A stretch of DNA of 64,000 bases from Pseudoclavibacter sp. 13-3 (GTDB lineage Bacteria; Actinomycetota; Actinomycetes; Actinomycetales; Microbacteriaceae), in the NCBI RefSeq assembly GCF_021168475.1, contig NZ_JAJOZT010000002.1, positions 248,001 through 312,000 on the forward strand, given 5' to 3'. This document shows positions 1 to 8,907 of the stretch, piece by piece; within the stretch, counting starts at the first letter, position 1, and each line of letters opens with the position of its first letter. The translations under genes were made by a program, and so were the position numbers. Below the pieces are notes generated by a model. It worked only from the letters and a program-made list of their open reading frames with translations, was not told the DNA's origin and made no database searches.

Positions 1-157
1 TCTGTCGTCTCGCGCGCTCTTCAAGCAAGATACTTTAACCGACTGATATGGCCATGATACATGGATGAAACACAATTGCTTTCATAATGAGTTCTGAACA
101 CAATGTCGACGAATGCCCTTCGACGTTGTGCCGACCGAGCATTGGAGAGCAGAGACT

Positions 158-1297
158 ATGTCCGATACGAAGATCGACCTCTTGTACCTCAGCGAGCCCG
201 AGATGATCGAGGCTGGCGTCACCGACATCGCCGAATGCATCGACATCATGGAGGAGGTGCTCGTGCTGGTGGCCAAAGGGGACTACCGCATGGCGGGCCA
301 GACGGCGAACTCGCACGGCGCCATGGTGACCTTTCCCGAGTCATCGCCGTTCCCCGAGATGCCCACAGACGCGGCAGACCGCCGCTTCATGGCGATGCCC
401 GCCTACCTCGGCGGACGCTTCGACGTCGCCGGCGTGAAATGGTACGGCTCGAACATCGACAACCGTGAGCAGGGGCTGCCCCGCTCGATCCACACCATCA
501 TCCTCAACGACAAACAGACCGGGGCCCCCTTCGCCATCATGTCGGGCAACCTCGAGAGCGCCTACCGCACCGCTGCGGTGCCGGGTGCGGCTGCACGCCG
601 TCTCGCCCCCGCCGACAGCAGGAGCATCGGCATCATCGGCCCCGGTGCCATGAACAAGAGTGCTCTGGCCTCTCTGGTCAGCGCTCGCCCCACGCTCGAC
701 ACGATTCGCATCAACGGTCGTCGGCGTTCGACCTCAGAGGCCTATGCGGAGTTCGTGCGAGAGAGCTTCCCGCAGTTCACCGATGTCACGATCGTCGACA
801 CCGCCGAGGAGGCGGTGCGCGACATGGACATCGTGAGCGAGGCTGTCACCGGCCTGGTCGGGTCGCAGAACTACCCCTACATCGACGGCGAATGGATCAA
901 GCCCGGTGCCTTCCTGAGCCTGCCGGCCAACCTGCGCATGGACAAGGAGTACACGCTCAGCGGCCGGGCGCGTCTGGTCGCCGACGCCAAGAAGATCTAC
1001 GAGTCGTGGGCAGAGGAATACCCCTCGCCCTGCCACGAGACGGCCTTCGGCATGATCGGGCTGTACTGGCAGGATCTCATCGAGGCGGGCGAGCTCGCCC
1101 CTGACCGAGTCGTCAATATCGGTGACATCATCGACGGCGCGGCCGAGGGGCGCGAGTTTGCAGAGCAGCCGGTGCTCTTCAGCGTCGGCGGCATGGGCGT
1201 CGAAGACGTCGCCTGGGGCAAGACCATCTACGAGCACGCGATCGCGAAGGGCATCGGCACCAAGCTGAACCTCTGGAACACCCCGGCGCTTGCCTGA
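158..1297 (+). CDS. Ornithine cyclodeaminase / mu-crystallin family protein
   Basis: This 379-residue protein belongs to the ornithine cyclodeaminase/mu-crystallin family of NAD(P)-dependent enzymes, which act on amino or imino acids. The Rossmann dinucleotide motif GIIGPGAMN lies near residues 158-166, and the length fits the family. The ATG at 158 is chosen because GGAGAG sits 8 nt upstream; an in-frame ATG at 113 has no good ribosome site. The exact substrate cannot be read from sequence: true ornithine cyclodeaminase, alanine dehydrogenase-like and imine reductase members all share this fold. The neighbouring 5-oxoproline genes are convergent, so a link through proline/glutamate metabolism is only inference. 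Confidence 0.8.
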   Translation: MSDTKIDLLYLSEPEMIEAGVTDIAECIDIMEEVLVLVAKGDYRMAGQTANSHGAMVTFPESSPFPEMPTDAADRRFMAMPAYLGGRFDVAGVKWYGSNIDNREQGLPRSIHTIILNDKQTGAPFAIMSGNLESAYRTAAVPGAAARRLAPADSRSIGIIGPGAMNKSALASLVSARPTLDTIRINGRRRSTSEAYAEFVRESFPQFTDVTIVDTAEEAVRDMDIVSEAVTGLVGSQNYPYIDGEWIKPGAFLSLPANLRMDKEYTLSGRARLVADAKKIYESWAEEYPSPCHETAFGMIGLYWQDLIEAGELAPDRVVNIGDIIDGAAEGREFAEQPVLFSVGGMGVEDVAWGKTIYEHAIAKGIGTKLNLWNTPALA

Positions 1298-1536
1298 TCA
1301 GCAGATGGCGTGATCCGCTTCGGCGAGCGGCCCTCGACCCCGGCGAGCTGGACGCAGTGGTCGTGCTCGACGTCGTTCGCGTGCGCACCGGTGAGACGGG
1401 CGACGCAGCCGTGGGCTGATCATCTCAACGCCGGAGCCGCGCCGAGACCGGGGTGCCGTATGGGGAGTCTGATCGACCTCGGCGGCACCCTGACGCGTGT
1501 GAGTCGCGCATTGCCCGTCTGCGTCGAGCATTGCGC
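1298..1536. other. Intergenic region between convergent genes, possible gene remnant
   Basis: No intact gene is visible. One plus-strand frame from about 1299 to the TGA at 1417-1419 has no start codon but shows strongly coding-like composition (G/C at nearly every third position; it reads LDPGELDAVVVLDVV and continues similarly). This may be the 3' stub of a decayed gene. I do not recognise the family. Confidence 0.3.
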
Positions 1537-3330
1537 TCAGCGCACGAAGCCGATCCGGGCGCCCCCGGCGAGCAGGGTGGCATCGACGTCGAGCTCATGC
1601 GTGAGCACTCCGGCACATGGTGCGAGCACCTGCGTCTCCATCTTCATCGCCTCCATCACGGCGACCGCCTCGCCCTCGGCGACCGAGGCGCCGTCCTCCG
1701 CCTTCCACGCGACGAGCGTCCCGGTGATCGGCGCGCGCACCGCACCGGGCTCGGTCGAATCGGCAGAGGCGGCATCCGCGACGGACGCGCCGGTCGTGCC
1801 CGGATCGCCGCTCACGCCGGTCTGGAGTGCGGCCGCCGCCGAGACTCCGCCGGCCAATGAGCCGACCAGCTGCGCCGGCAGCCCGAGTTCGACGCGGCGG
1901 CCGTCGAACTCGATCCAGGTGCGTGTCAGCGGCTCGTGCGGCATCGGGTCGGAGAACGGCTGGTGCAGTTCGTCGAGCCAGGAGCACTCGGTCTCGATCC
2001 ATCGCGTGTGCACCGCGAAACTGTCTGCGTCAGCGGCGGCGAATGCCGGATCGTCGACGATGCGCCGGTCGAAGTCGAGCAGCGTCGGCACGCCTTCGAC
2101 GGCGAACTCGCGCAGCGCCTGCCGCGCCTTGCGCAGAGCCTCGTCGCGGTCTGCGCCCCAGACCACGAGCTTGGCCAGCAGCGAGTCGTAGAGCCCGCTG
2201 ACCGTGCTTCCGGCGACGACGCCCGAGTCGAGGCGAACGCCCTCGCCGCCGGGTGCGTCGAAGCGGGTGATGCGGCCTGGTGCCGGCAGAAACCCGCGCC
2301 CGGCGTCTTCGGCGTTGACACGGAACTCAAATGCATGGCCACGTGGCTCCGGCGTCTGATCGAGCTCGAGCGGCAGCCCGTCTGCGACGCGCAGCTGCTG
2401 CCGCACCAGATCGACGCCGCTGGTCAGCTCGGTGATCGGATGCTCGACCTGCAGACGGGTGTTCACCTCCAGAAACGAGATGGTGCCGTTCGCCCCGACC
2501 AGAAACTCGACGGTTCCGGCGCTGACGTACTGGGCGGCTTCGCAGATGCGCTTCGCCGCCGACTCGATCGCATCGCGCTGCTCGTCGGTGAGAAACGGGG
2601 CAGGCGCCTCTTCGACGACCTTCTGGTTGCGTCGCTGCAGTGAGCAGTCACGAGTGCCGACCACCACGACGTGGCCGTCGGCATCGCCGATCACCTGTGC
2701 CTCGACGTGTCGTGGATGCGGCACGTACTGCTCGATGAAGCACTCGCCGCGGCCGAATGCCGCGACTGCCTCGCGCTCGGCCGACTCGAACTGATCGACC
2801 ACCTCGTCGAGGCGCCAGGCCACTTTGAGGCCGCGCCCACCACCTCCGAAGGCGGCTTTGATCGCGATGGGCAGGCCGTGCTGCTGGGCGAATGCCAGAG
2901 CCTCGGCACCGTCGGCGACCGGCCCCGGAGTGCCCTCGACGAGCGGAGCGCCGACCGTGGCGGCCAGCTGGCGGGCGGTCACTTTGTCTCCGAGCGAGCG
3001 GATCGTCTGCGGCTTGGGGCCGATCCAGACGAGGCCGGCGTCGATGACGGCCTGTGCGAAATCGGCGTTCTCAGACAGAAAGCCGTAACCGGGGTGCACG
3101 GCGTCGGCATGCGTCCGCCGAGCGACGTCGATGAGCGCGGCGATGTCGAGATACGTCTCGGCTGCGGTCGCGCCGGGCAGGGCGTAGGCCTCGTCGGCGA
3201 CGCGGGTGTGCAGCGCGTCGGCATCGGGGTCGGAGTACACCGCGATCGAGGTCACACCGTAGGCGGCGCATCCTCGAGCGATGCGCACGGCGATCTCGCC
3301 GCGGTTGGCGATGAGCACTCTGCTGATCAT
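1537..3330 (-). CDS. Biotin carboxylase with C-terminal biotin carboxyl carrier domain
   Basis: The 597-residue protein has a full biotin carboxylase: an N-terminal domain starting [20 protein letters not shown], the ATP-grasp glycine loop FGGGGRGLK near 165, and the [16 protein letters not shown] active-site segment near 295. A variable linker leads to a C-terminal biotinyl domain with VMEAMKMET, the biotinylated Lys being about 563. The start at 3330 follows GAAGGAG; a longer frame upstream overlaps the previous gene and is not used. The gene lies 2 nt after the KipI-KipA fusion, so it is the operon's last gene. No carboxyltransferase gene of the acyl-CoA type is adjacent, which suggests the carboxyl acceptor is not an acyl-CoA and that the neighbouring AHS1/AHS2 protein may be its partner. 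Confidence 0.9.
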   Translation of the reverse strand: MISRVLIANRGEIAVRIARGCAAYGVTSIAVYSDPDADALHTRVADEAYALPGATAAETYLDIAALIDVARRTHADAVHPGYGFLSENADFAQAVIDAGLVWIGPKPQTIRSLGDKVTARQLAATVGAPLVEGTPGPVADGAEALAFAQQHGLPIAIKAAFGGGGRGLKVAWRLDEVVDQFESAEREAVAAFGRGECFIEQYVPHPRHVEAQVIGDADGHVVVVGTRDCSLQRRNQKVVEEAPAPFLTDEQRDAIESAAKRICEAAQYVSAGTVEFLVGANGTISFLEVNTRLQVEHPITELTSGVDLVRQQLRVADGLPLELDQTPEPRGHAFEFRVNAEDAGRGFLPAPGRITRFDAPGGEGVRLDSGVVAGSTVSGLYDSLLAKLVVWGADRDEALRKARQALREFAVEGVPTLLDFDRRIVDDPAFAAADADSFAVHTRWIETECSWLDELHQPFSDPMPHEPLTRTWIEFDGRRVELGLPAQLVGSLAGGVSAAAALQTGVSGDPGTTGASVADAASADSTEPGAVRAPITGTLVAWKAEDGASVAEGEAVAVMEAMKMETQVLAPCAGVLTHELDVDATLLAGGARIGFVR

Positions 3331-3332
3331 GT

Positions 3333-5003
3333 TCAGTTCTCCTTCGTGAAAGAGGCGTCGTCGACGGCGGATGCCGGCTGCGGCGGGTCGGTGACCGTCC
3401 GAAAGCGGATGCTGGCCCCGATCGGCACCTGCCCGGCGAGGTTGAGGTGGTATGAGGCGACCGAACCGATGACGGGGTATCCCCCGGTCAGCGGGTGATC
3501 GGCCATGAACAGCACAGGCTGCCCGTTGGGCGGCACCTGCAGCGCACCCGACGCGGTTCCCTCCGACTCGAGTTCTCGGTGGTCGCGACGCTCCAACGGC
3601 GTCGGGCCGTGCAAACGCAGCCCGACGCGGTTCGACTGTGCCGTGACATCCCACTGCTGTGCGAAAAGCGTCTGCACGGCGTCGTCGGTGAACATCTCGG
3701 TGCGCGGCCCGAGCACCACATCGAGCGTGACCACGTCGCCCGGGGCGGGCAGACTGCGGTGCGGAGCGCCTGCGGTCGAATCTGCGCCCCAGACCTGTGC
3801 GACCGCGCCGACCGAGGCGCGACGCACGGGCAGCACGTCGCCAGCGCTCAGCGCAGCCGGCCCCAGACCCGAGAGCACGTCGGTCGAGAGGCTGTCGAGC
3901 GTCGGCGTGACCGCGAACCCGCCTCGGACGCCGACATACGCCACGCTGCCGTGTGTGGGAAAGCCGAGTTCGAGCGTCTCGCCGTCGCGCAGGGCGAAGG
4001 CCTGCAGATCGGGAACCGGTCGGATGCCCTGCTCACGGTGCGGGAGTGCGGGCGCTGCTGTCTCAGAGGGCGGAGCCGGCCGGATGGTCGCCGACACCCG
4101 GGCGCCTGTGACGGCGAGCACCTGCTCGCCGATCGCCCGCAGCCGCAGACCACCGTGCGTCTCGATGCTCGCGGCGTCAGAGGAGTTGCCGACCAGACGC
4201 GCGGCCAGCCGTGCGCTGTCATGGTCGAGCGCGCCAGATCGTGAGACGCCGAGATCGGCGTGCCCGGGCCGGCCCAGATCCTGCAGGGTCGAGCCGAGAC
4301 CGGATGCGACGACTTCGAGGGCATGCCGCGAACCGCTCTCGGCGCCTGTCGCGGCAGACGTCAGCGGCGCTGCGGCGTGCGGATCGGGCTTGCCGGTCAC
4401 GTCGACGAAGCGCACGCGCATTCCGGGGCGCAGCGTCGCCGGCGGGTCGCGTCGCAGATCGAACATCGGCAGCTCGGTGGTGCCGATGATCTGCCAGCCG
4501 CCGGGGCTGACGCGCGGGTAGACCCCGCTGTAGGTGCCGGCCAGACCGACGGCACCGGCCGGAATGGCCGTGCGCGGCACGCTGCGTCGCGGCACGTCGA
4601 GCCTCGGGTCGCCGCCGACCAGGTAGCTGAAGCCGGGGGCGAAGCCGGTGAACGCGACGGTATAGGTCGACGCGGTGTGCATGGCGATCACCTCGGCGGG
4701 TGTGACCCCGAGCAGGCCGGCCACCTCGACGAGGTCGTCCCCGTCATAGCTGACCGGCACCTGCACGATCTCGCCGTCTGCGCCGAGCGGGGCGCTCACG
4801 TCTCGCTGCAGCAGCAGCCGGGTGAGCTCTGCGGCGTCGATGCGTGTGGGGTGAAACCGCACCAGCACGGTGCGCGCCGCGGGTACGAGCTCGTGCACCC
4901 CGGCGATCGGGTCGTCCAGCAGAGACTGGTTGAGCGCCACCGCCTGCGAGAGCTCGTCCAGCTCGACCAAGAGCACATCGGTGTTGACCGGCAGTACACG
5001 CAT
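3333..5003 (-). CDS. pxpBC: Fused 5-oxoprolinase subunits B and C (KipI-KipA, AHS1-AHS2)
   Basis: A 556-residue fusion. Residues about 1-215 match KipI/PxpB (AHS1), including [19 protein letters not shown] and SPGGWQIIG. Residues about 235-545 match KipA/PxpC (AHS2), including [22 protein letters not shown] and [12 protein letters not shown]. In Bacillus and Escherichia these are separate genes whose products work with PxpA in ATP-dependent opening of 5-oxoproline to glutamate. The same pair of domains forms the carboxyltransferase part of urea carboxylase. The start at 5003 leaves 1 nt after the preceding stop, indicating tight translational coupling. The biotin carboxylase follows 2 nt later. 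Confidence 0.9.
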   Translation of the reverse strand: MRVLPVNTDVLLVELDELSQAVALNQSLLDDPIAGVHELVPAARTVLVRFHPTRIDAAELTRLLLQRDVSAPLGADGEIVQVPVSYDGDDLVEVAGLLGVTPAEVIAMHTASTYTVAFTGFAPGFSYLVGGDPRLDVPRRSVPRTAIPAGAVGLAGTYSGVYPRVSPGGWQIIGTTELPMFDLRRDPPATLRPGMRVRFVDVTGKPDPHAAAPLTSAATGAESGSRHALEVVASGLGSTLQDLGRPGHADLGVSRSGALDHDSARLAARLVGNSSDAASIETHGGLRLRAIGEQVLAVTGARVSATIRPAPPSETAAPALPHREQGIRPVPDLQAFALRDGETLELGFPTHGSVAYVGVRGGFAVTPTLDSLSTDVLSGLGPAALSAGDVLPVRRASVGAVAQVWGADSTAGAPHRSLPAPGDVVTLDVVLGPRTEMFTDDAVQTLFAQQWDVTAQSNRVGLRLHGPTPLERRDHRELESEGTASGALQVPPNGQPVLFMADHPLTGGYPVIGSVASYHLNLAGQVPIGASIRFRTVTDPPQPASAVDDASFTKEN

Positions 5004-5004
5004 C

Positions 5005-5802
5005 TCAGACCTCGTATGTCGTGTCGGAGACGTCGGAGACGAACATATAGCCCGGGGCATGCGTGATCGCGAACGGAATCCGCGACGCCATGACCGCAGC
5101 CTGGGGTGTGACGCCACACGCCCAGAACACCGGCACCTCGCCGTCGTGCACGGGCACCGCGTCGCCGAAGTCCGGCCGAGACAGATCTGTGATGCCCAGA
5201 CCGGCCGGGTCGCCGACGTGCACGGGCGCGCCGTGCACCGCCGGGTAGCGCCCTGAGATCATGGCGGCCTCGGCGACGCGATCAGCCGGGATCGGCCGCA
5301 TCGACACGACCATCTCGCCGTGGAACGCGCCCGCGGGCCGGCACTGTCGGTTCGTGCGGTACATCGGCACGTTCGTTCCGGCAGCGATGTGTCGAACCTC
5401 GATGCCGGCGCGCTGCAGCGGCGTCTCGAAGGTGAAGCTGCAGCCGATCAGAAAGGCGACCAGATCAGGGTGCTCAGCCCAGGCATCCGTCGCATCGGTC
5501 GGCTCGTCGACGAGCTCGCCGTCGCGCCACACGCGATACTTGGGCAGATCGGTGCGCAGATCCGCCTGCGGCGCCAGCGCGGTGCGGGGCGAGCCCGGAT
5601 CGCTCACATCGAGCACCGGGCAGGGCTTCGGGTTGCGCTGTGCATAGAGCAGAAAGTCGTAGGCGTACTCGCGCGGCACGGCCAGCAGGTTCGCCTGCGC
5701 CATGCCCGGGGCGACCCCGGCGGTCGGCAGGCACTCTCCGGCGCGGTAGCGCTCGCGAGCGGCTTTGGCCTGCAGCTGAGCGGATGCGATGGCGGAGGTC
5801 AT
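5005..5802 (-). CDS. DUF1445 family protein (YcsI-like, putative hydro-lyase)
   Basis: This 265-residue protein matches the DUF1445/YcsI family over its whole length, with the typical N-terminal [16 protein letters not shown] and a C-terminal [24 protein letters not shown] block. Members occur beside pxpABC genes in many bacteria and have been annotated as hydro-lyases; mammalian D-glutamate cyclase, which converts D-glutamate to 5-oxo-D-proline, contains a related domain. A role in interconverting D-glutamate and 5-oxoproline is therefore plausible but inferred. The start codon overlaps the pxpA stop by 4 nt. Confidence 0.88.
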   Translation of the reverse strand: MTSAIASAQLQAKAARERYRAGECLPTAGVAPGMAQANLLAVPREYAYDFLLYAQRNPKPCPVLDVSDPGSPRTALAPQADLRTDLPKYRVWRDGELVDEPTDATDAWAEHPDLVAFLIGCSFTFETPLQRAGIEVRHIAAGTNVPMYRTNRQCRPAGAFHGEMVVSMRPIPADRVAEAAMISGRYPAVHGAPVHVGDPAGLGITDLSRPDFGDAVPVHDGEVPVFWACGVTPQAAVMASRIPFAITHAPGYMFVSDVSDTTYEV

Positions 5803-6575
5803 GCGTCCTCCCCGCGGTCGAGCGCGGAGCGAATGGTGACGCCGTCGCTCTTCAGACGGTCGCGAATGGCTCGGGCCATGTCGAGGGCGCCGGGTGAATC
5901 GCTGTGCACGCAGACGGAGTCGGCGTCGAGGTGCAGCGCGCTGCCGTCGACGGCGTTCAGGGTGCCGGTCTCGGCGAGACGAACGATGCGATCGGCCACG
6001 GCATTCGCGTCGCTCAGCACCGCACCGGGCTCACGACGTGAGACGAGCGTGCCGTCGGGCTGGTAGCCGCGATCGGCGAATGCCTCGGCGATCACGCGGA
6101 GGCCGGCCTCGTCGGCGACGCGAGCGAAGACCGAGCCGGCCAGGGCCATCACGGCCAGGTCGGCGTCGTACTCGCGGATCGCCTCGACCACAGCGGCCGC
6201 CTGTACCGGATCGACGGCGATGCGGTTGTAGAGCCCGCCGTGCGGCTTGACGTAACGCATGCGCCCGCCGGCCGCCCGAGCGATGCCGTCGAGGGCGGCG
6301 ATCTGATAGAGCACGTCGGCGGTCAGCTCGGGTGACGCGACGTCCATCGCACGACGCCCGAAGCCGGCGAGATCTCGATAGGCCGGATGCGCGCCGATGA
6401 CGACGCCTCGGCTGACGGCCGACTTCGCCGTGCGCACGAGGCCGATCGGGTCGCCGGCGTGAAAGCCGCAGGCGATGTTCGCACTGGTGACGATGTCGAG
6501 CATGGCGTCGTCGTCACCGAGGGCCCACCGGCCGAAGCTCTCGCCCATGTCGCTGTTGAGATCGATTGCTGTCAT
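5799..6575 (-). CDS. pxpA: 5-oxoprolinase subunit A (LamB/YcsF family)
   Basis: This is a 258-residue LamB/YcsF protein, the usual family length. It has [11 protein letters not shown] at the N-terminus, [13 protein letters not shown] near 32-44, [15 protein letters not shown], and [11 protein letters not shown] in the middle. These blocks carry the conserved acidic and histidine residues of the family. PxpA is one of the three proteins needed for cytosolic ATP-dependent hydrolysis of 5-oxoproline to L-glutamate. GGAG lies 7-8 nt before the ATG. It is the first of four tightly spaced genes; the transporter upstream is separated by 156 bp containing a hairpin. Confidence 0.93.
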   Translation of the reverse strand: MTAIDLNSDMGESFGRWALGDDDAMLDIVTSANIACGFHAGDPIGLVRTAKSAVSRGVVIGAHPAYRDLAGFGRRAMDVASPELTADVLYQIAALDGIARAAGGRMRYVKPHGGLYNRIAVDPVQAAAVVEAIREYDADLAVMALAGSVFARVADEAGLRVIAEAFADRGYQPDGTLVSRREPGAVLSDANAVADRIVRLAETGTLNAVDGSALHLDADSVCVHSDSPGALDMARAIRDRLKSDGVTIRSALDRGEDA

Positions 6576-6661
6576 GATGCTCCAATTCTGTGTCCGACGT
6601 CTGGGCGACGCGTGTGCGGTGCTGCGGTGAGGCTCTGCGCAAGCCGCCGTGAGGATGGTGC

Positions 6662-6707
6662 GGGTCTGGCAGATGCTCCGGGGGAGGGGAGAGCACCTGC
6701 CAGACCC
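6662..6707 (-). terminator. Stem-loop between transporter and pxpA
   Basis: A perfect 11-bp inverted repeat (GGGTCTGGCAG at 6662-6672, CTGCCAGACCC at 6697-6707) encloses a 24-nt loop, 25 nt past the transporter stop on the minus strand. There is no T tract. It may be a terminator or attenuator that lowers expression of pxpA and later genes, or an mRNA-stabilising stem. Confidence 0.55.
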
Positions 6708-6731
6708 AGTCTGAGAGGCTGTGTCGAGGGT

Positions 6732-8045
6732 CTACGAGAGGCCCAGCAGAGCGAAGATCGGCTGAATCGACGAGATGCCCATCCACCAGGTGAAGACGCA
6801 GACGAGTGCTCCGAGAATGAGCAGCCAGATCGGGTAGCGGTAGTTGCCGAGCAGGTCGCGTCGGGCGAAGCCGATGTAGATCATCAGCGTGAGGCCGATC
6901 GGCAGAATCAGACCGTTGAAGCCGCCGGCGAAGACCAGCAGCGCCGCGGGAGCCGTGCCGAGCAGCAGGTAGACGACCAGCGAGACGGCGATGAAGATGA
7001 TCGTCGTGACGTTGCGCAGACGCGGCTCGAGAAACTTCGGGCTGAAGACGTTGAAGAACGACACCGAGGTGTACGCGGCCCCGATGGTCGAGGTGGTGCC
7101 GGCCGCCCAGAAGATCACGCCGAAGATGCGGAACCCCCATTCGCCGAGCGCGACCTGGAAGGCCTGCGCGGCGGGGTTGGCGGTGTGGCTGGCGAGATCG
7201 ATCGTGACTCCGCTCGCTGCGACGCCGAGAATGGCGAGGAACAGCAGGTAGCGGATGACTCCGGTGATGGTGACGCCCCAGAACGACGCCGTGCTGATCG
7301 CCTTGATGTTCTGGCTGCCCGTGATCTTCGCGTCGAGCAGACGATGTGCACCGGCATAGGTGATGTAGCCGCCGATGGTGCCGCCCACGATGGTGGTCAG
7401 CGCGGCGAGGTTGACGTTGTCGGGCATGACCGTCTCAGTGAGTGCATGCCCGACCGGCGGCTGCACGACGAAGAGCACGACCACCACGATGGCCACCTTG
7501 ACGGCGGCGAGACCGATCACGACGCGGTCCATGACCTTGCCGGCGCGCTTGTAGAGGAAGATGCCGATGGCCAGCAGTGCGCCGATCAGACCGCCGATCT
7601 TCGGGTCGAGGCCGATCGCGGCGTTGAGGCCGAGGCCGATGCCGGCGATGTTGCCGATGTTGAACACGAGCCCGCCGAAGATGACCAAGACGGCGAGCAC
7701 GTAGCCGGTGCCCGGTATGGCGGCATTCGCGAGTTCTCCGGCAGTCTTGCCCGAGAGGCCGATGATGCGCCAGACGTTCAGCTGCACGATGAAGTCGATC
7801 ACGATCGACAGCAGGATGCCGAACCCGAAGGCCGCGCCCAGCTGAACTGTGAAGGTCGTCGTCTGCGTGATGAAGCCGGGGCCGACGGCCGACATGGCCA
7901 TGAGAAAGACGGCGCCGATCAGCGAACTTCGGCGCTCTTTGAGAAACTGGGCCGTCTGGCCGTTCTTCGACGGCGAGGGGCTGCCGCTCGCAGATGAGGA
8001 GGTGTGCTCGCGGGCTGCCGCCCCGGAAGAGTTCTCTGCGCTCAT
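6732..8045 (-). CDS. Nramp-superfamily transporter, YcsG-like
   Basis: A 437-residue polytopic membrane protein with about 11 hydrophobic segments and an Nramp-type core. The Ser/Pro-rich N-terminus is cytoplasmic-looking. In metal-transporting Nramp proteins TM1 carries DPGN and TM6 carries MPH; here the matching stretches read AVGPGFITQTTTF and GGYITYAGAHR, so the metal ligands are absent. The orthologous position in Bacillus (ycsG) lies in the same 5-oxoprolinase gene set. I infer import of a small organic substrate such as 5-oxoproline rather than Mn2+. The gene is the first of the minus-strand operon, facing the GntR regulator. Confidence 0.82.
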   Translation of the reverse strand: MSAENSSGAAAREHTSSSASGSPSPSKNGQTAQFLKERRSSLIGAVFLMAMSAVGPGFITQTTTFTVQLGAAFGFGILLSIVIDFIVQLNVWRIIGLSGKTAGELANAAIPGTGYVLAVLVIFGGLVFNIGNIAGIGLGLNAAIGLDPKIGGLIGALLAIGIFLYKRAGKVMDRVVIGLAAVKVAIVVVVLFVVQPPVGHALTETVMPDNVNLAALTTIVGGTIGGYITYAGAHRLLDAKITGSQNIKAISTASFWGVTITGVIRYLLFLAILGVAASGVTIDLASHTANPAAQAFQVALGEWGFRIFGVIFWAAGTTSTIGAAYTSVSFFNVFSPKFLEPRLRNVTTIIFIAVSLVVYLLLGTAPAALLVFAGGFNGLILPIGLTLMIYIGFARRDLLGNYRYPIWLLILGALVCVFTWWMGISSIQPIFALLGLS

Positions 8046-8110
8046 GGTGCTCCATTCGAACAGGCGGGTATTTGCCCGCGGTCATCATCGACTGTGCGAT
8101 ATCGTACAGG

Positions 8111-8121
8111 TTGTTCAACAA
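8111..8121. promoter_or_regulatory. FadR/GntR-type operator in the divergent promoter region
   Basis: TTGTTCAACAA is a perfect 11-bp palindrome and matches the FadR-subfamily consensus TNGTNNNACNA at every fixed position. It lies in the AT-rich intergenic between the Nramp-like gene and the GntR gene. A minus-strand -10 candidate (TACGAT, 8101-8106) is immediately beside it, so a bound repressor would block the transporter promoter. A second dyad, TGTTACGAACA, is at 8161-8171. Confidence 0.6.
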
Positions 8122-8243
8122 AAAGCATGAAGGATTGAAATATGATCCCGGTTTCGTTCATGTTACGAACAGATCACGTGAACAGATGGCAGGCGATCTG
8201 CTGCGCGCACGGGTGGCGGCCGAGGCCTCGGTAGAATCGACTT

Positions 8244-8906
8244 GTGAATCGACAGCTCCCGCTCTCTGTGCCCGAGAAGGCAGCGCAGACGCTGCATCTG
8301 ATGATCACAGACGGTGAGGTCTCACCCGGAGACAAGCTGCCTGAAGCTGAGCTGGCTGATCGCCTGGGCGTTTCACGAAACTCGTTGCGCGAAGTGTTCC
8401 GGCTGCTGGCGCGCGAGCGCCTGGTCGATCACGTGCCGAATCGCGGGGTGTTCGTCAGCCGGCCGGGGCTGCCCGAAGTCGTCGACGTGTTTCGCGTTCG
8501 TCTGCTGGTCGAGGTCGACGCGGTCGCAGGGTCGACCCCGGGGCATCCGGCAGTCGAGCGCATGCGCGAATGTGTGCAGCGTGCGCGCACGGCGGCGTCG
8601 GCAGACGACTGGAGGGCCGTCGGCACGGCCGACGTGACCTTTCACGAGGCCGTGGTGGCGCTTGCCGACAGTCCGATTCTCGCTGACCTCTACCGTTCCC
8701 TCTCAGCGCAGCTGCGACTGATGTTCGGGCTCATCGGCAGCCCGCGCTACATGCACGAGCAGTACATCGGCCGCAATGCGCGAATCGTCGATCTGATCCA
8801 GGCAGGCGACACTGCAGACGCCGCGGCAGAGATGCGCGCATATCTGCACGACGCTCAAGAGCAGATCGTCAACGCCTACGTCTCGGGCCGAGTCGCCTCG
8901 GCCTGA
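8244..8906 (+). CDS. GntR/FadR-family transcriptional regulator
   Basis: This 220-residue regulator has an N-terminal winged helix (about 10-72, containing LAERLGVSRNSLREVFRLL-type residues) and a C-terminal FCD ligand domain (about 80-205). FCD domains usually bind small organic acids with a metal held by Asp/His residues. The GTG start at 8244 has no Shine-Dalgarno but lies 6 nt after TAGAAT (8232-8237), suggesting a leaderless mRNA. It is divergent from the 5-oxoprolinase-type operon and is its likely local regulator. Confidence 0.88.
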   Translation: MNRQLPLSVPEKAAQTLHLMITDGEVSPGDKLPEAELADRLGVSRNSLREVFRLLARERLVDHVPNRGVFVSRPGLPEVVDVFRVRLLVEVDAVAGSTPGHPAVERMRECVQRARTAASADDWRAVGTADVTFHEAVVALADSPILADLYRSLSAQLRLMFGLIGSPRYMHEQYIGRNARIVDLIQAGDTADAAAEMRAYLHDAQEQIVNAYVSGRVASA

Positions 8907-8907
8907 G

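Noticed and set aside
3333-5003. Sporulation kinase inhibitor (KipI) role
   Set aside because: That name comes from one Bacillus study; here the pair is fused and lies with pxpA, so a metabolic role is better supported.
6387-7997. A 536-codon plus-strand open frame opposite pxpA and the Nramp-like gene
   Set aside because: It is antisense to two well-supported genes; its Asp/Arg/Glu/His-rich sequence is the mirror of membrane-protein codons in GC-rich DNA.
6732-8045. Manganese transporter (MntH) assignment
   Set aside because: The DPGN and MPH metal-binding motifs are missing and the neighbours are oxoprolinase genes.
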